A stretch of 32,182 nt of DNA from Candidatus Pacearchaeota archaeon (GTDB lineage Archaea > Nanobdellota > Nanobdellia > Pacearchaeales > GW2011-AR1): positions 1-32,182 of the forward strand of contig JAGVXD010000012.1 of NCBI GenBank assembly GCA_018303945.1, in the 5' to 3' direction. The notes under the pieces were generated by a model. The model was not told where the DNA came from. It was given only the letters and a program-made list of their open reading frames with translations, and searched no databases. This document shows positions 1-6,445 of the stretch, piece after piece. The translations under genes were made by a program, and so were the position numbers. The first letter of the stretch is position 1; each line of letters begins with the position of its first letter.

Positions 1-498
1 GTCATTAGACAACGCTCTCGCAATTGCAACTCTTTGCTGCTGTCCTCCTGAAAGCTGGTTGGGATAATGTTCTCCCCTATTTCCCAAATCCACTAGTGAG
101 AGAAGCTCATCTGCCCTCTCTTCACGCTCTTCCCGAGGAATACCCTGAAAAAGCATTGGGAGCATGATGTTTTCTTTTGCTGTTAAGTTTGGGATAAGAT
201 TAAAGCTCTGAAAAATAAATCCTATTTTCTGCCCTCTAACCTGCGCAAGCTCTGATTCCTGCAGATGCTCAATGTCAATTCCGTCAAGATAAATGTCTCC
301 TGAAGTTGCTAAATCCAGACTGCCAACGAGATTCATTGCCGTTGATTTTCCCGAGCCGGACGGCCCCATAATTGCCACAAAATCTCCCTCATCAATTGTA
401 ATTGTGACTCCGTCAACTGCCTTGACAACAGATTCTCCCATAAAATAATGCTTTGCTACATTTCTCAATTCTATGGTGTGTTTTACATTATGCGCCAT
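1..498 (-). CDS. ABC transporter ATP-binding protein, LolD/MacB type (C-terminus outside window)
   Basis: ATPase subunit that would power a FtsX/MacB-type permease at the cytoplasmic membrane. I translated it from the ATG at 496-498 through the left edge: 166 codons without a stop. Walker A GPSGSGKST lies near residue 43, the Q-loop reads FIFQSFNL, and the signature LSGGQQQRVAIARAL lies close to the edge. The LNLVGSLD segment after Walker A and the TIELRNV opening fit the LolD/MacB/YknY subfamily. Walker B and the H-loop would lie outside the window. The permease partner is not visible and would be expected further left. The next gene, rpoN, is divergent. Family assignment is firm; the transported substrate is unknown. 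Confidence 0.9.
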   Translation of the reverse strand, partial: MAHNVKHTIELRNVAKHYFMGESVVKAVDGVTITIDEGDFVAIMGPSGSGKSTAMNLVGSLDLATSGDIYLDGIDIEHLQESELAQVRGQKIGFIFQSFNLIPNLTAKENIMLPMLFQGIPREEREERADELLSLVDLGNRGEHYPNQLSGGQQQRVAIARALSND

Positions 499-534
499 AA
501 GAATTCTGTGATAGCAGATATTAAGAAGCTTTCT

Positions 535-595
535 ATTTTAGAACGCTGTGTAGCCACTAGACATATGTGTGTGGATAGCACACAATTTTAGAACG
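535..595. repeat. Pair of 11-bp direct repeats with a hairpin
   Basis: The 11-mer ATTTTAGAACG occurs at 535-545 and again at 585-595, exactly 50 bp apart. Just before the second copy is a perfect 6-bp inverted repeat, TGTGTG-GATAG-CACACA. The segment sits between the divergent ABC ATPase and rpoN genes, so it may bind a regulator, but nothing in the sequence identifies one. Confidence 0.5.
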
Positions 596-603
596 AACGC
601 AAG

Positions 604-612
604 TTTTAAAAA
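604..612 (+). promoter_or_regulatory. TATA-like box of rpoN
   Basis: TTTTAAAAA centred about 26 bp before the ATG at 634, the archaeal TATA-to-start spacing. It supports a leaderless mRNA beginning at or near this ATG. Confidence 0.6.
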
Positions 613-633
613 GCACTTTTGCGGCTTATGTGT

Positions 634-831
634 ATGTTAATACCTGTAAGATGCTTTGGTTGCGGAAAACCCATAGGACATTTGTGGGAAGAATATAAGA
701 AACGTATTGATGCTGGAGAAGATGCAGGCAAAGTACTTAACGAGCTAGGCATAGAGAGATATTGCTGCAGAGCGGCTTTGCTTGGTCATGCAGATATGCT
801 TCCTGAAATAACTAAATTTAAGAAATCTTAA
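634..831 (+). CDS. rpoN: DNA-directed RNA polymerase subunit N (Rpb10)
   Basis: Small zinc-binding subunit that helps hold the archaeal RNA polymerase core together. The 65-residue product begins MLIPVRCFGCGKPIGHLWEE, the family hallmark, with zinc ligands CFGC near residues 7-10 and the CC pair (RYCCRAALL) near residues 44-45. The reading frame stays open upstream to ATG 628 and TTG 619, but ATG 634 gives the canonical N-terminus and length and matches the TATA-like box at 604-612. In many archaea rpoN is linked to ribosomal protein genes; here no ribosomal protein neighbours are seen, so it stands alone between a divergent ABC gene and a convergent hypothetical gene. This gene is one of the strongest signs that the window is archaeal. 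Confidence 0.95.
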   Translation: MLIPVRCFGCGKPIGHLWEEYKKRIDAGEDAGKVLNELGIERYCCRAALLGHADMLPEITKFKKS

Positions 832-835
832 TACT

Positions 836-1231
836 TTATCTAATACTCTTGGGATTATACCAACGAGCGTATCCCCTTAAAGCGTTTGTCTGTCCGGGAT
901 ACATTGATTTTATTTCATGAAAGCTATGATTCTTTATAAGTCTCTTGTATTCTTCGGCAGTAATTTTTTTACGTTCTATGCCTGATTGCGGGCTAATTAA
1001 TAATTTTGAATCCTTCTCCGTGGTTAAAGGAGGAAAAAGCGGAAGCGCGTAATCTTTCAGTATTCCCTCAAGTTTTCCAACTCTTGCACATTCAACCATA
1101 TTATCTACGAGAGTTTCAAATTGTGTAATTTGAGATACTGTAGAGCTATAGACTACATCTAATAAAGTAGTTATTTTATTGAGATACTCTTCCTTTCTGA
1201 CTTTTAGATGTTTATTTAAATCTTCAACCAT
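836..1231 (-). CDS. Hypothetical protein with a possible C-terminal helix-turn-helix
   Basis: I do not recognise this 131-residue protein. The N-terminal two thirds is predicted helical (MVEDLNKHLKVRKEEYLNKI onward). The C-terminal stretch from about residue 90, with ITAEEYKRLIKN, then HEIKSMYP, then LRGYARWYN, has the spacing of a homeodomain-like helix-turn-helix in which a second helix is followed by a recognition helix. It converges on rpoN with only 4 bp between the stop codons. Start is ATG at 1231; AT-rich sequence (TATAAATA, 1264-1271) lies about 36 bp upstream. A DNA-binding role is only a suggestion. Coding is supported by an open frame of normal composition filling the interval. 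Confidence 0.6.
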   Translation of the reverse strand: MVEDLNKHLKVRKEEYLNKITTLLDVVYSSTVSQITQFETLVDNMVECARVGKLEGILKDYALPLFPPLTTEKDSKLLISPQSGIERKKITAEEYKRLIKNHSFHEIKSMYPGQTNALRGYARWYNPKSIR

Positions 1232-1526
1232 TTTTTTGACCTTATGTTATTAGTAATGAGAAGTATAAATATTTATCGTCGTAAAATTTACTACTTATAT
1301 CAAGTTAAAATTTATTAGTTGACAAGATATAGAGAACTGCGTACAAATATGTAATCTAACCTGCATAGTTATCTATATTTTTTTCCTTTAAGTGGAGAAA
1401 GACATTTCCTGCAGAAATTATTTTTATATTGTACTTCATTGCGAGACTTTTTATTTTATGCATTGCCTTATGAATAAACAACAAGAACTATTTGGAGCAA
1501 TAAAGGAAGTATATTATTAAGATTTA
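1232..1526. other. AT-rich intergenic stretch, no convincing gene
   Basis: About 295 bp between two minus-strand hypothetical genes. The only open frame of note is a 16-codon run at 1470-1520 on the plus strand (begins MNKQQELFG), too short to support as a gene. The part nearest 1231 probably holds the promoter of the leftward hypothetical gene. Confidence 0.5.
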
Positions 1527-2015
1527 CTATCTAAAGCAGCGCCTTAGCAATAAATAATCATTATAACTCCTTACTTCGTCTATCTTGCCTATAACTGATG
1601 AATAATCCTTATCCCTCTGCATAAAACCTATAATATTATTTAATGTTGGAGGTAAATGCCTCTTATTCAATACATCTAAAGCCGCAATGGGTTTTAATTT
1701 GACTTCTTTCCACATATAGAGCGAGACATGATTTTTACCTGAATATAAAGAGAAATTTGCTGAAGGAAAGAAAAGCAGTGTGTTGTTTCCAATTGGCTTA
1801 TAATCAACTAAATATACTTCTAGAATATTAAAACATCTATTATCATGGCATCTGGATGTCTCAAGTGCAGGATTAAAATAAAGGGGGGCTGTGAACCTAA
1901 AAGATATGCTATTGGCGTGTTCTTCTCGTGTTCCCTGAATCCATACCTTACCTGAAAGAACTTCCCGCTCATAATCTTTGTGCATAATATCCAAAAAATT
2001 TGATGTAGTTTCCAT
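1527..2015 (-). CDS. Hypothetical protein, 162 residues
   Basis: Not recognised. A soluble-looking protein with alternating hydrophobic and polar stretches suggestive of a beta-rich fold in the middle (SISFRFTAPLYF, NILEVYLVDYKP, NTLLFFPSANFSLYSG). No signal peptide or membrane span is seen. Two cysteines near residues 56-62 (CHDNRC, CX4C) could bind metal but there is no second pair. Its ATG at 2013-2015 lies only 16 bp after the 3' end of the 5S rRNA gene on the same strand, so it may be co-transcribed with 5S or start from a signal inside it. No separate TATA box can be placed because the usual position falls within the 5S gene. Confidence 0.55.
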   Translation of the reverse strand: METTSNFLDIMHKDYEREVLSGKVWIQGTREEHANSISFRFTAPLYFNPALETSRCHDNRCFNILEVYLVDYKPIGNNTLLFFPSANFSLYSGKNHVSLYMWKEVKLKPIAALDVLNKRHLPPTLNNIIGFMQRDKDYSSVIGKIDEVRSYNDYLLLRRCFR

Positions 2016-2031
2016 GAAGATTTAAAATGAC

Positions 2032-2145
2032 GAAGACAGCATCGGAGTTTCGCCTCTTGTGGGAGACTACCGCAGCCGACGTCATCAGCTTGACTTCTGT
2101 GTTCGGAATGGGAACAGGTATTTCCTAATGACTATGGCCGTCTTC
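2032..2145 (-). rRNA. rrf: 5S ribosomal RNA
   Basis: Component of the large ribosomal subunit. Read on the minus strand, the ends GAAGACGGCC and GCTGTCTTC pair as helix I. The interior has the conserved CCGAACACAGAAGTCAAGC block (loops B/C) and the GGTAGTCTCCCACAAGAGGC block (helices IV/V). Length about 114 nt. It is not next to 16S or 23S genes in this window, i.e. an unlinked 5S, which is common in archaea with dispersed rRNA genes. A TATA box lies 27 bp upstream at 2167-2178, and a transposase gene follows immediately on the upstream side. Confidence 0.95.
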
Positions 2146-2166
2146 ACTTTTAAGCTGTAATAAAGG

Positions 2167-2178
2167 TATTTAAATTTA
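2167..2178 (-). promoter_or_regulatory. TATA box of the 5S rRNA gene
   Basis: TATTTAAATTTA centred 27 bp upstream of the first base of 5S rRNA (2145), as expected for an archaeal TBP site. Confidence 0.65.
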
Positions 2179-2185
2179 ACTTATG

Positions 2186-2216
2186 GGGAGGCTGTGCTCC
2201 CAGCTGACATATGTCA
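2186..2216. repeat. Hairpin plus 12-bp palindrome at the transposase 3' end
   Basis: GGGAG-GCTGTG-CTCCC (2186-2201) forms a short hairpin, and TGACATATGTCA (2205-2216) is a perfect 12-bp palindrome that includes the transposase stop codon. They could be the transposase terminator or an end structure of the element. No matching inverted copy was found on the other side of the transposase. Confidence 0.45.
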
Positions 2217-3053
2217 TACCTTAAAGTAGACATCTGAAGGTACTTTTCTCTCGAGGCTTGTATGAGGTCTGAAATGGTTGTACCTCATTCTAAAATGCTC
2301 TGCGTTCTTGCAGAACTTAACTTCATTATCTAATGTCTGAAAGAATCTTTCTATCTTTCCAGTTGTTGTAGGGCTATGAATTGCTGTTCTGATATGCTTG
2401 ATAATCCTTCTGTTGCACCATCTATCAAACTTGCTGTGTTTGCTTCTCAAGCCAAACACATTTCCATTATCAGTTAAAATCTCTCTTGGCTTTCCATGAA
2501 TCTTAATCAACTCATCTAAAAGATGAGTTAGAATTGAAGTCGTAACTTCATTCAAAGCAAACAATCCTAAGCAATATCTTGAGCAATCATCAATAACTGC
2601 AAAACAATATTTATCTTTTATTTTCTGATCTGAAACATCCATCTGCCAGAGAGAGTTAGGATGTTTTCTCTGCCAGCGAATATATTTTAATCTCTTTTTC
2701 CTTCGCTGATTAGGATTGCATAAATTATGTTTGTTTAGAACTTTGTTCACAGACCAATGACTTACATCAACATAATCTGCAAGCCTATTCTCTCCCCACC
2801 CCAATTCCTTTCTTAGCATTAGAATCTTTGATTCCATTTCAGGAGTTATTTTGTATCTTATATTTTTTGGTCTTCTTGATTTGTCTAACAAATCCCAATC
2901 ATTTTTGTTTAATCTTTCATTCCATCTCTGCAAAGTTCTTGTAGCAGTTTCATATCCAAATTGAGCAAGAAGAATTTTTCTGCACTGATTGTAAGAGTGA
3001 TGTTTGGCTCTTAATAGATATGAATTTGCCTTAAATAAACCTGTTTCAGACAT
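2214..3053 (-). CDS. DDE transposase, IS481/rve integrase-core type
   Basis: Catalyses strand transfer for an insertion sequence. The 279-residue protein has an N-terminal helix-turn-helix region (about 20-110, including TATRTLQRWNERL and SHWSVNKVLNKH), then an rve core. The acidic triad is visible as D139 (WQMDVSD), D195 (LTDNGNVFG) and E235 (GKIERFF), with the usual 39-residue D-to-E step. It ends with YNHFRPHTSLERKVPSDVYF, typical of the IS481/IS3-like C-terminus. No frameshift is visible, so the enzyme may be active. I could not find terminal inverted repeats or a target duplication, so element borders are undefined; the left border must lie right of the 5S promoter. It could be a solo or decayed copy. 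Confidence 0.88.
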   Translation of the reverse strand: MSETGLFKANSYLLRAKHHSYNQCRKILLAQFGYETATRTLQRWNERLNKNDWDLLDKSRRPKNIRYKITPEMESKILMLRKELGWGENRLADYVDVSHWSVNKVLNKHNLCNPNQRRKKRLKYIRWQRKHPNSLWQMDVSDQKIKDKYCFAVIDDCSRYCLGLFALNEVTTSILTHLLDELIKIHGKPREILTDNGNVFGLRSKHSKFDRWCNRRIIKHIRTAIHSPTTTGKIERFFQTLDNEVKFCKNAEHFRMRYNHFRPHTSLERKVPSDVYFKV

Positions 3054-3054
3054 T

Positions 3055-3198
3055 GCATCTCTGGTAAATTTGGAAGAAAGATTAAAGAATTTAGGAGCTG
3101 GAAAATTGTATAAAAAAGCCCACCGAATTCGTGAGCAAGCTATGAATCGTCCAGAGATTAAAGCTTATTTTACCAGAATAAGAATGGATGCTAATTAA
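3055..3198 (+). pseudogene. Possible 3' remnant of a host gene beside the transposase
   Basis: An open frame from just outside the transposase start to a TAA at 3196-3198 encodes about 47 residues (NLEERLKNLGAGKLYKKAH through TRIRMDAN) that are charged and helical like a real protein C-terminus, with no good ATG. Upstream, the frame continues only as antisense of the transposase. One reading is the tail of a gene cut by the insertion; another is a tiny protein from TTG 3070. The 5' part is not found left of the transposase, where 5S rRNA sits. Its stop overlaps the convergent neighbour by 8 bp. Confidence 0.3.
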
Positions 3199-3457
3199 TA
3201 TTCAGACGTTTTCTTGTTAATGCAATTGCCTGATCTAAAATACCCATTATATATTCGGGGCGAATGTTTCCACCTTCTCCGTTAGCAATCTCCTTAGGTG
3301 TAAGCATGACTTCTCTTGTATGTATGGCATATCTCAAATCAAGATATTCCAGATAAAGTGGAGAAAGAGAATGAATAGCTGAATTTAGATTATCTAAGTT
3401 TTCCTTGGAGATAGTTTCTGTTCTATATACTTCCTTCGCCAGGTCTTCAAGAGACAT
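3191..3457 (-). CDS. Small helical protein, weak resemblance to a sigma region-4-like helix-turn-helix
   Basis: An 88-residue protein I cannot name. It is predicted all-helical. The spacing LSPLYLEYLDLRYAI, then LTPKEIANG, then RPEYIMGILDQAIALTRKRL recalls the region-4 HTH of sigma factors (LRY, then EIA, then R with A..LR). Such a likeness can arise by chance in short helical proteins, so the assignment is tentative. It converges with the remnant at 3055-3198 and is followed on its upstream side by the tRNA cluster on the opposite strand. The start ATG at 3457 is the only one near the 5' end. Confidence 0.55.
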   Translation of the reverse strand: MSLEDLAKEVYRTETISKENLDNLNSAIHSLSPLYLEYLDLRYAIHTREVMLTPKEIANGEGGNIRPEYIMGILDQAIALTRKRLNIN

Positions 3458-3534
3458 GATTAATACAATTATATATGGTATTTATCTTTATCTAGTTTAT
3501 AGAGAAATTTATGTCCTCCGCTATAACCTCAAGA

Positions 3535-3543
3535 TTTAAAATA
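3535..3543 (+). promoter_or_regulatory. TATA-like box of the tRNA-Leu gene
   Basis: TTTAAAATA centred about 41 bp before the mature tRNA 5' end, allowing a short 5' leader to be removed by RNase P. Confidence 0.45.
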
Positions 3544-3579
3544 CTCGGAGATTTGCTCATTTTAGAGATTTTGGTTTAT

Positions 3580-3676
3580 GCAGGGGTACCAAAGTGGTCA
3601 AATGGGGCAGACTCAAGAAAATATTGAGCAATCTGCTGACTTAGTGTCTTCAGAGGTTCGAATCCTCTCCCCTGCA
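3580..3676 (+). tRNA. tRNA-Leu (anticodon CAA), intron-containing
   Basis: Decodes UUG. The acceptor GCAGGGG pairs with CCCCTGC (3669-3675), the discriminator is A3676, and no CCA is encoded. The long variable arm marks a class II tRNA, and the T arm is AGAGG-TTCGAAT-CCTCT. The anticodon stem GCAGA (3607-3611)/TCTGC (3632-3636) closes properly only if 13 nt (3618-3630) are removed, giving the loop CTCAAGA with anticodon CAA at 3614-3616. First of three tandem tRNA genes on the plus strand, each with its own TATA-like box. Confidence 0.93.
3618..3630 (+). other. 13-nt archaeal tRNA intron after position 37
   Basis: The intron AAAATATTGAGCA sits between positions 37 and 38, the canonical archaeal site. 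Its TTGAG is complementary to CTCAA of the anticodon loop, as expected of a bulge-helix-bulge substrate for the archaeal splicing endonuclease. Exact cut points may shift by a base within the A run. Confidence 0.85.
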
Positions 3677-3696
3677 TTTTATGTCTGACAGATATC

Positions 3697-3704
3697 TTTA
3701 AAAT
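3697..3704 (+). promoter_or_regulatory. TATA box of the tRNA-Arg gene
   Basis: TTTAAAAT centred 28 bp before the tRNA-Arg 5' end. Confidence 0.55.
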
Positions 3705-3727
3705 GAGATTTAGCTTTGCCAAAATAT

Positions 3728-3802
3728 GCCCCCGTAGCTCAGCCCGGATAGAGCATTGGGGTCCTAACCCAAGGGTCGCAGGTTCAAATCCTGTCGGGGG
3801 CG
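3728..3802 (+). tRNA. tRNA-Arg (anticodon CCT)
   Basis: Decodes AGG. The acceptor GCCCCCG pairs with CGGGGGC (3795-3801), discriminator G3802. The D arm is GCTC...GAGC, the anticodon stem TTGGG/CCCAA encloses the loop GTCCTAA with CCT at 3763-3765, and the T arm is CGCAGGTTCAAATCCTG. No intron and no encoded CCA. Confidence 0.93.
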
Positions 3803-3814
3803 TGAGCAATAAAG

Positions 3815-3822
3815 TTTAAAAC
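3815..3822 (+). promoter_or_regulatory. TATA box of the tRNA-Gly gene
   Basis: TTTAAAAC centred 28 bp before the tRNA-Gly 5' end. Confidence 0.55.
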
Positions 3823-3845
3823 ACCATTTATAATACCTATCTTAA

Positions 3846-3916
3846 GCGCGATTAGTTTAATGGCAGAACTATTGGTTTCCAACCAATTAGCACGGGTTCG
3901 ATTCCCGTATCGCGCA
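3846..3916 (+). tRNA. tRNA-Gly (anticodon TCC)
   Basis: Decodes GGA/GGG. The acceptor GCGCGAT pairs with ATCGCGC (3909-3915), discriminator A3916. The anticodon stem ATTGG/CCAAT encloses TTTCCAA with TCC at 3878-3880, and the T arm is ACGGGTTCGATTCCCGT. 71 nt, intronless, CCA not encoded. Confidence 0.93.
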
Positions 3917-3968
3917 TTTTAGTTAGTGGGGAATGATTATTAAAGTGATTCCATATAATTACGACATT

Positions 3969-4727
3969 ATGAAAATAATAGAAGTAAAGAATTTAATCAA
4001 GAAATTTGGAAAAGTTACTGCAGTAAACAATATTTCTTTTGATGTAGAAGCGGGCAGTATAACTGGGCTTTTGGGGCCAAACGGAGCTGGAAAAACTACA
4101 ACTATACAAATGATGCTTAATATAATTACTCCGTCTGCAGGAAAGATATTAATATTTGGAAAAAGCTTAATAAATAATCGTGAAGAAATACTTAACAGAC
4201 TTAATTTCTCATCCCCATATGTAACGCTTCCTACTAATCTAACCGTCTGGGAAAACCTGTCCACGTTTGCAAGACTATATGGAATCAGAGATTTAAGAAA
4301 AAGAGTCATTGAAGTGACAAAACAATTTGAGATAAGTGATATGATTGACAAGCTCACTGGAACTCTCTCTACTGGGCAATTAACCCGTCTTAACCTGGCA
4401 AAAGCTCTTCTAAATCGGCCTTCTCTGCTTTTGCTTGATGAGCCAACAGCTTCTCTTGACCCGGACATAGCAGACAGAATACGCAAGATGCTTAAGAAAT
4501 TGCAGAAAGAAACTGACCTAACAATATTGTACACTTCGCATAACATGCATGAGATTGAAGAAATTTGCAACAATGTAATCTTCATGAATCATGGCATAAT
4601 AACTGACAGAGGAACACCTAAAGAACTAATAAAGAAATATGGACATTCTGACCTTAATGAAGTCTTTATAACTCTGGCTAGAAAGCCGAGAGAAGGAGAA
4701 AAGAAAAATGAAAATGCGCAGAGTTAA
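3969..4727 (+). CDS. ABC-2 type exporter, ATP-binding subunit
   Basis: ATPase of a CcmA/DrrA-type exporter that works with the permease encoded directly downstream. From ATG 3969 the 252-residue protein has Walker A GPNGAGKTT (36-44), Q-loop region FSSPYVTLP, signature LSTGQLTRLNLAKAL, Walker B LLLLDEPTASLD and the switch TSHNMHE. The signature departs from LSGGQ by Thr in the second position, which other family members tolerate. The frame is open from 3933, but that ATG would add 12 residues before the conserved MKIIEVKNLIKKFG start, so 3969 is chosen; a weak TATTAAAG lies 28 bp before it. The last 20 bp overlap the permease gene. Substrate (drug, lipid or polysaccharide) is unknown. Confidence 0.92.
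   Translation: MKIIEVKNLIKKFGKVTAVNNISFDVEAGSITGLLGPNGAGKTTTIQMMLNIITPSAGKILIFGKSLINNREEILNRLNFSSPYVTLPTNLTVWENLSTFARLYGIRDLRKRVIEVTKQFEISDMIDKLTGTLSTGQLTRLNLAKALLNRPSLLLLDEPTASLDPDIADRIRKMLKKLQKETDLTILYTSHNMHEIEEICNNVIFMNHGIITDRGTPKELIKKYGHSDLNEVFITLARKPREGEKKNENAQS
4693..4698 (+). promoter_or_regulatory. Shine-Dalgarno site of the ABC-2 permease
   Basis: AAGGAG 9 bp before ATG 4708. It shows that internal operon genes here use ribosome binding sites while upstream genes look leaderless. Confidence 0.6.
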
Positions 4728-5499
4728 TGCTCTTCTAATTAGACACTTGTATCTCTACAAAAGAAGCGTTCCGAGACTGATGGACATATTCTACTGGCCA
4801 ATCGTTGAACTTCTTCTATGGGGTTTTCTAAGCATTTACTTGTCTAAACTTGAATTGAGCACTTTTAATGCTGTAACACTTTTTCTTGGAGCTATAATAT
4901 TCTGGGATTTGTTAGCTCAGTCACAAAGGGCGGTATCTGTGGCTTTTCTTGAGGATGTTTGGGAGAAAAACCTATTGAATATATTTATTACACCTCTTAA
5001 GATATCGGAGTTTCTTGCGTCAACAGTGATATTGGGATTTGTAAAAATCATTTTAGTCGCTATAGTCATGAGCATACTTGCATTTTTGTTTTACGCATTT
5101 AACATATTTGATTTTGGCTTATCACTTATACCTTTCTTCATCAACTTGCTAATTTTTGGCTGGACTCTCGGCTTGTTTACTACTGCTATTATCCTACGAT
5201 ACGGAACTTCCGCGCAAGTTCTTGCATTTGGATTTATAGTCTTGATACAACCATTTACAGCAGTCTTCTATCCTGTAAGCGCATTGCCGCAAGCCCTTCA
5301 ATATATATCATATTTATTCCCATCTACCTATGTATTTGAAGGGCTAAGGGAAGTTGCCAATGCTGGAAGCTTCCCAGGCATGCTTCTCCTGCTTGCATTT
5401 TTGACAAATATTATTTATCTAGCTTTAGTAACATGGTTCTTCTATGGAATGTTTGCATGGATAAAACGCAAGGGACGACTCATGAAACTTAATGATTGA
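4708..5499 (+). CDS. ABC-2 type exporter, permease subunit
   Basis: Membrane partner of the preceding ATPase. The 263-residue product has the ABC-2 pattern: a basic N-terminus (MKMRRVNALLIRHLYLYKRS), about six membrane spans (roughly 28-46, 57-73, 103-130, 140-165, 172-195 and 228-250), and the loop FYPVSALPQALQYISYLFPSTYVFEGLRE between the last spans, characteristic of NodJ/DrrB-like permeases. It overlaps the ATPase by 20 bp and has a Shine-Dalgarno site, so the two are translationally linked. ATG 4714 is an alternative start. Confidence 0.9.
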   Translation: MKMRRVNALLIRHLYLYKRSVPRLMDIFYWPIVELLLWGFLSIYLSKLELSTFNAVTLFLGAIIFWDLLAQSQRAVSVAFLEDVWEKNLLNIFITPLKISEFLASTVILGFVKIILVAIVMSILAFLFYAFNIFDFGLSLIPFFINLLIFGWTLGLFTTAIILRYGTSAQVLAFGFIVLIQPFTAVFYPVSALPQALQYISYLFPSTYVFEGLREVANAGSFPGMLLLLAFLTNIIYLALVTWFFYGMFAWIKRKGRLMKLND

Positions 5500-5504
5500 T
5501 AAGA

Positions 5505-5512
5505 TTTAAAAG
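5505..5512 (+). promoter_or_regulatory. TATA-like box upstream of secF
   Basis: TTTAAAAG centred about 32 bp before ATG 5540; transcription would start a few bases before the ATG. Confidence 0.4.
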
Positions 5513-5539
5513 TAGGGCGGCGTTGGTGTTATAATAAAC

Positions 5540-6445
5540 ATGGAAACAGATAAAGCGGCTGAAAGTGCACACTCTCAAAGAAACTGGTATGATAAAAGCT
5601 ATAAGATTTTGCTTTTGATTCCTATAATCCTTGTTGCTTTATCATTGTTATATCTTGTATTCTTCTACATTGAACACGGAGATATTGTCTTAAAAGATGC
5701 CAGCTTGTCAGGAGGAACTACTATAACTATTAGAGGAGAAGCCGATTCAGACTTACTGGAAAACTCGCTTAAATCTGAATTTGATGACATATATGTAAGA
5801 AAGATTACAGACTTACGCACTGGAAGACTTATAGCCGTGGTTATAGATTCGGGCATCGAGCCAGAGTTATTAAAACCTGCTGTTGAGAAAATATTAGGAT
5901 ATAAACTTAATTCTGATAATTCTACAGTAGAATTTACTGGGCCCAGCTTAAGCAATAATTTTTACAAGCAGCTCCTTGTAGCTTTGCTTTTCTCTTTTAT
6001 CCTAATATGCATAGTTATATTTTCTTTGTTCAGAACATTAATTCCGAGCTTGGCAGTAATTTTTGCTGTAATTGGAGATATTATCATGCCTCTGGCTTTG
6101 ATTAACTTTTTAGGCATAAACTTATCTGCGGCAGGCATTGCGGCATTTTTAATGCTCATAGGTTATTCTGTTGATACAGACATTCTTCTCACTACGAGAG
6201 TACTGAAGAAAAGAGAAGGAAGTGTAAATGAGAGAATATATGGCGCATTTAAGACTGGAATGTTCATGACAATAGTAGGGCTTCTGGCTGTCCTGCCCGC
6301 ATTCTTTATCGTTACTGGACTGCCGGATTCTTTCCGCCAGATATTCCTAATATTATCTATGGGATTGTTTGCTGATATACTTAACACATGGCTTACAAAC
6401 GCAAGCATATTGAAGTGGTATACGGAGGTTAAGAAACATGGCTAA
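5540..6445 (+). CDS. secF: Protein-export membrane protein SecF
   Basis: RND-type accessory subunit of the Sec translocon that, with SecD, helps pull proteins across the membrane. The 301-residue protein has one N-terminal span (about 25-45), an extracytoplasmic domain starting DASLSGGTTITIRGE, and five C-terminal spans from about residue 145. The conserved acidic residue that senses protons sits in GYSVDTDILLTTRVLK, and the RTLIPSLAVIFAVIGDIIM segment is typical. Gene order secF then secD, with an 8-bp overlap, is the archaeal arrangement. Confidence 0.95.
   Translation: METDKAAESAHSQRNWYDKSYKILLLIPIILVALSLLYLVFFYIEHGDIVLKDASLSGGTTITIRGEADSDLLENSLKSEFDDIYVRKITDLRTGRLIAVVIDSGIEPELLKPAVEKILGYKLNSDNSTVEFTGPSLSNNFYKQLLVALLFSFILICIVIFSLFRTLIPSLAVIFAVIGDIIMPLALINFLGINLSAAGIAAFLMLIGYSVDTDILLTTRVLKKREGSVNERIYGAFKTGMFMTIVGLLAVLPAFFIVTGLPDSFRQIFLILSMGLFADILNTWLTNASILKWYTEVKKHG
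6424..6428 (+). promoter_or_regulatory. Shine-Dalgarno site of secD
   Basis: GGAGG inside the 3' end of secF, 9 bp before ATG 6438; supports the secD start and coupled translation. Confidence 0.7.

Noticed and set aside
1470-1520. 16-codon plus-strand open frame
   Set aside because: Too short, with no ribosome binding site and no recognised peptide; could be a gene-start remnant but cannot be supported.
3576-3809. 77-residue minus-strand open frame over the tRNA genes
   Set aside because: Antisense of two tRNA genes (contains the translated GFEPA/GFEPLK pattern often seen in false tRNA-derived ORFs).
3959-4585. 208-residue minus-strand open frame
   Set aside because: Antisense to the ABC ATPase, which has all its motifs; product looks like a shadow.
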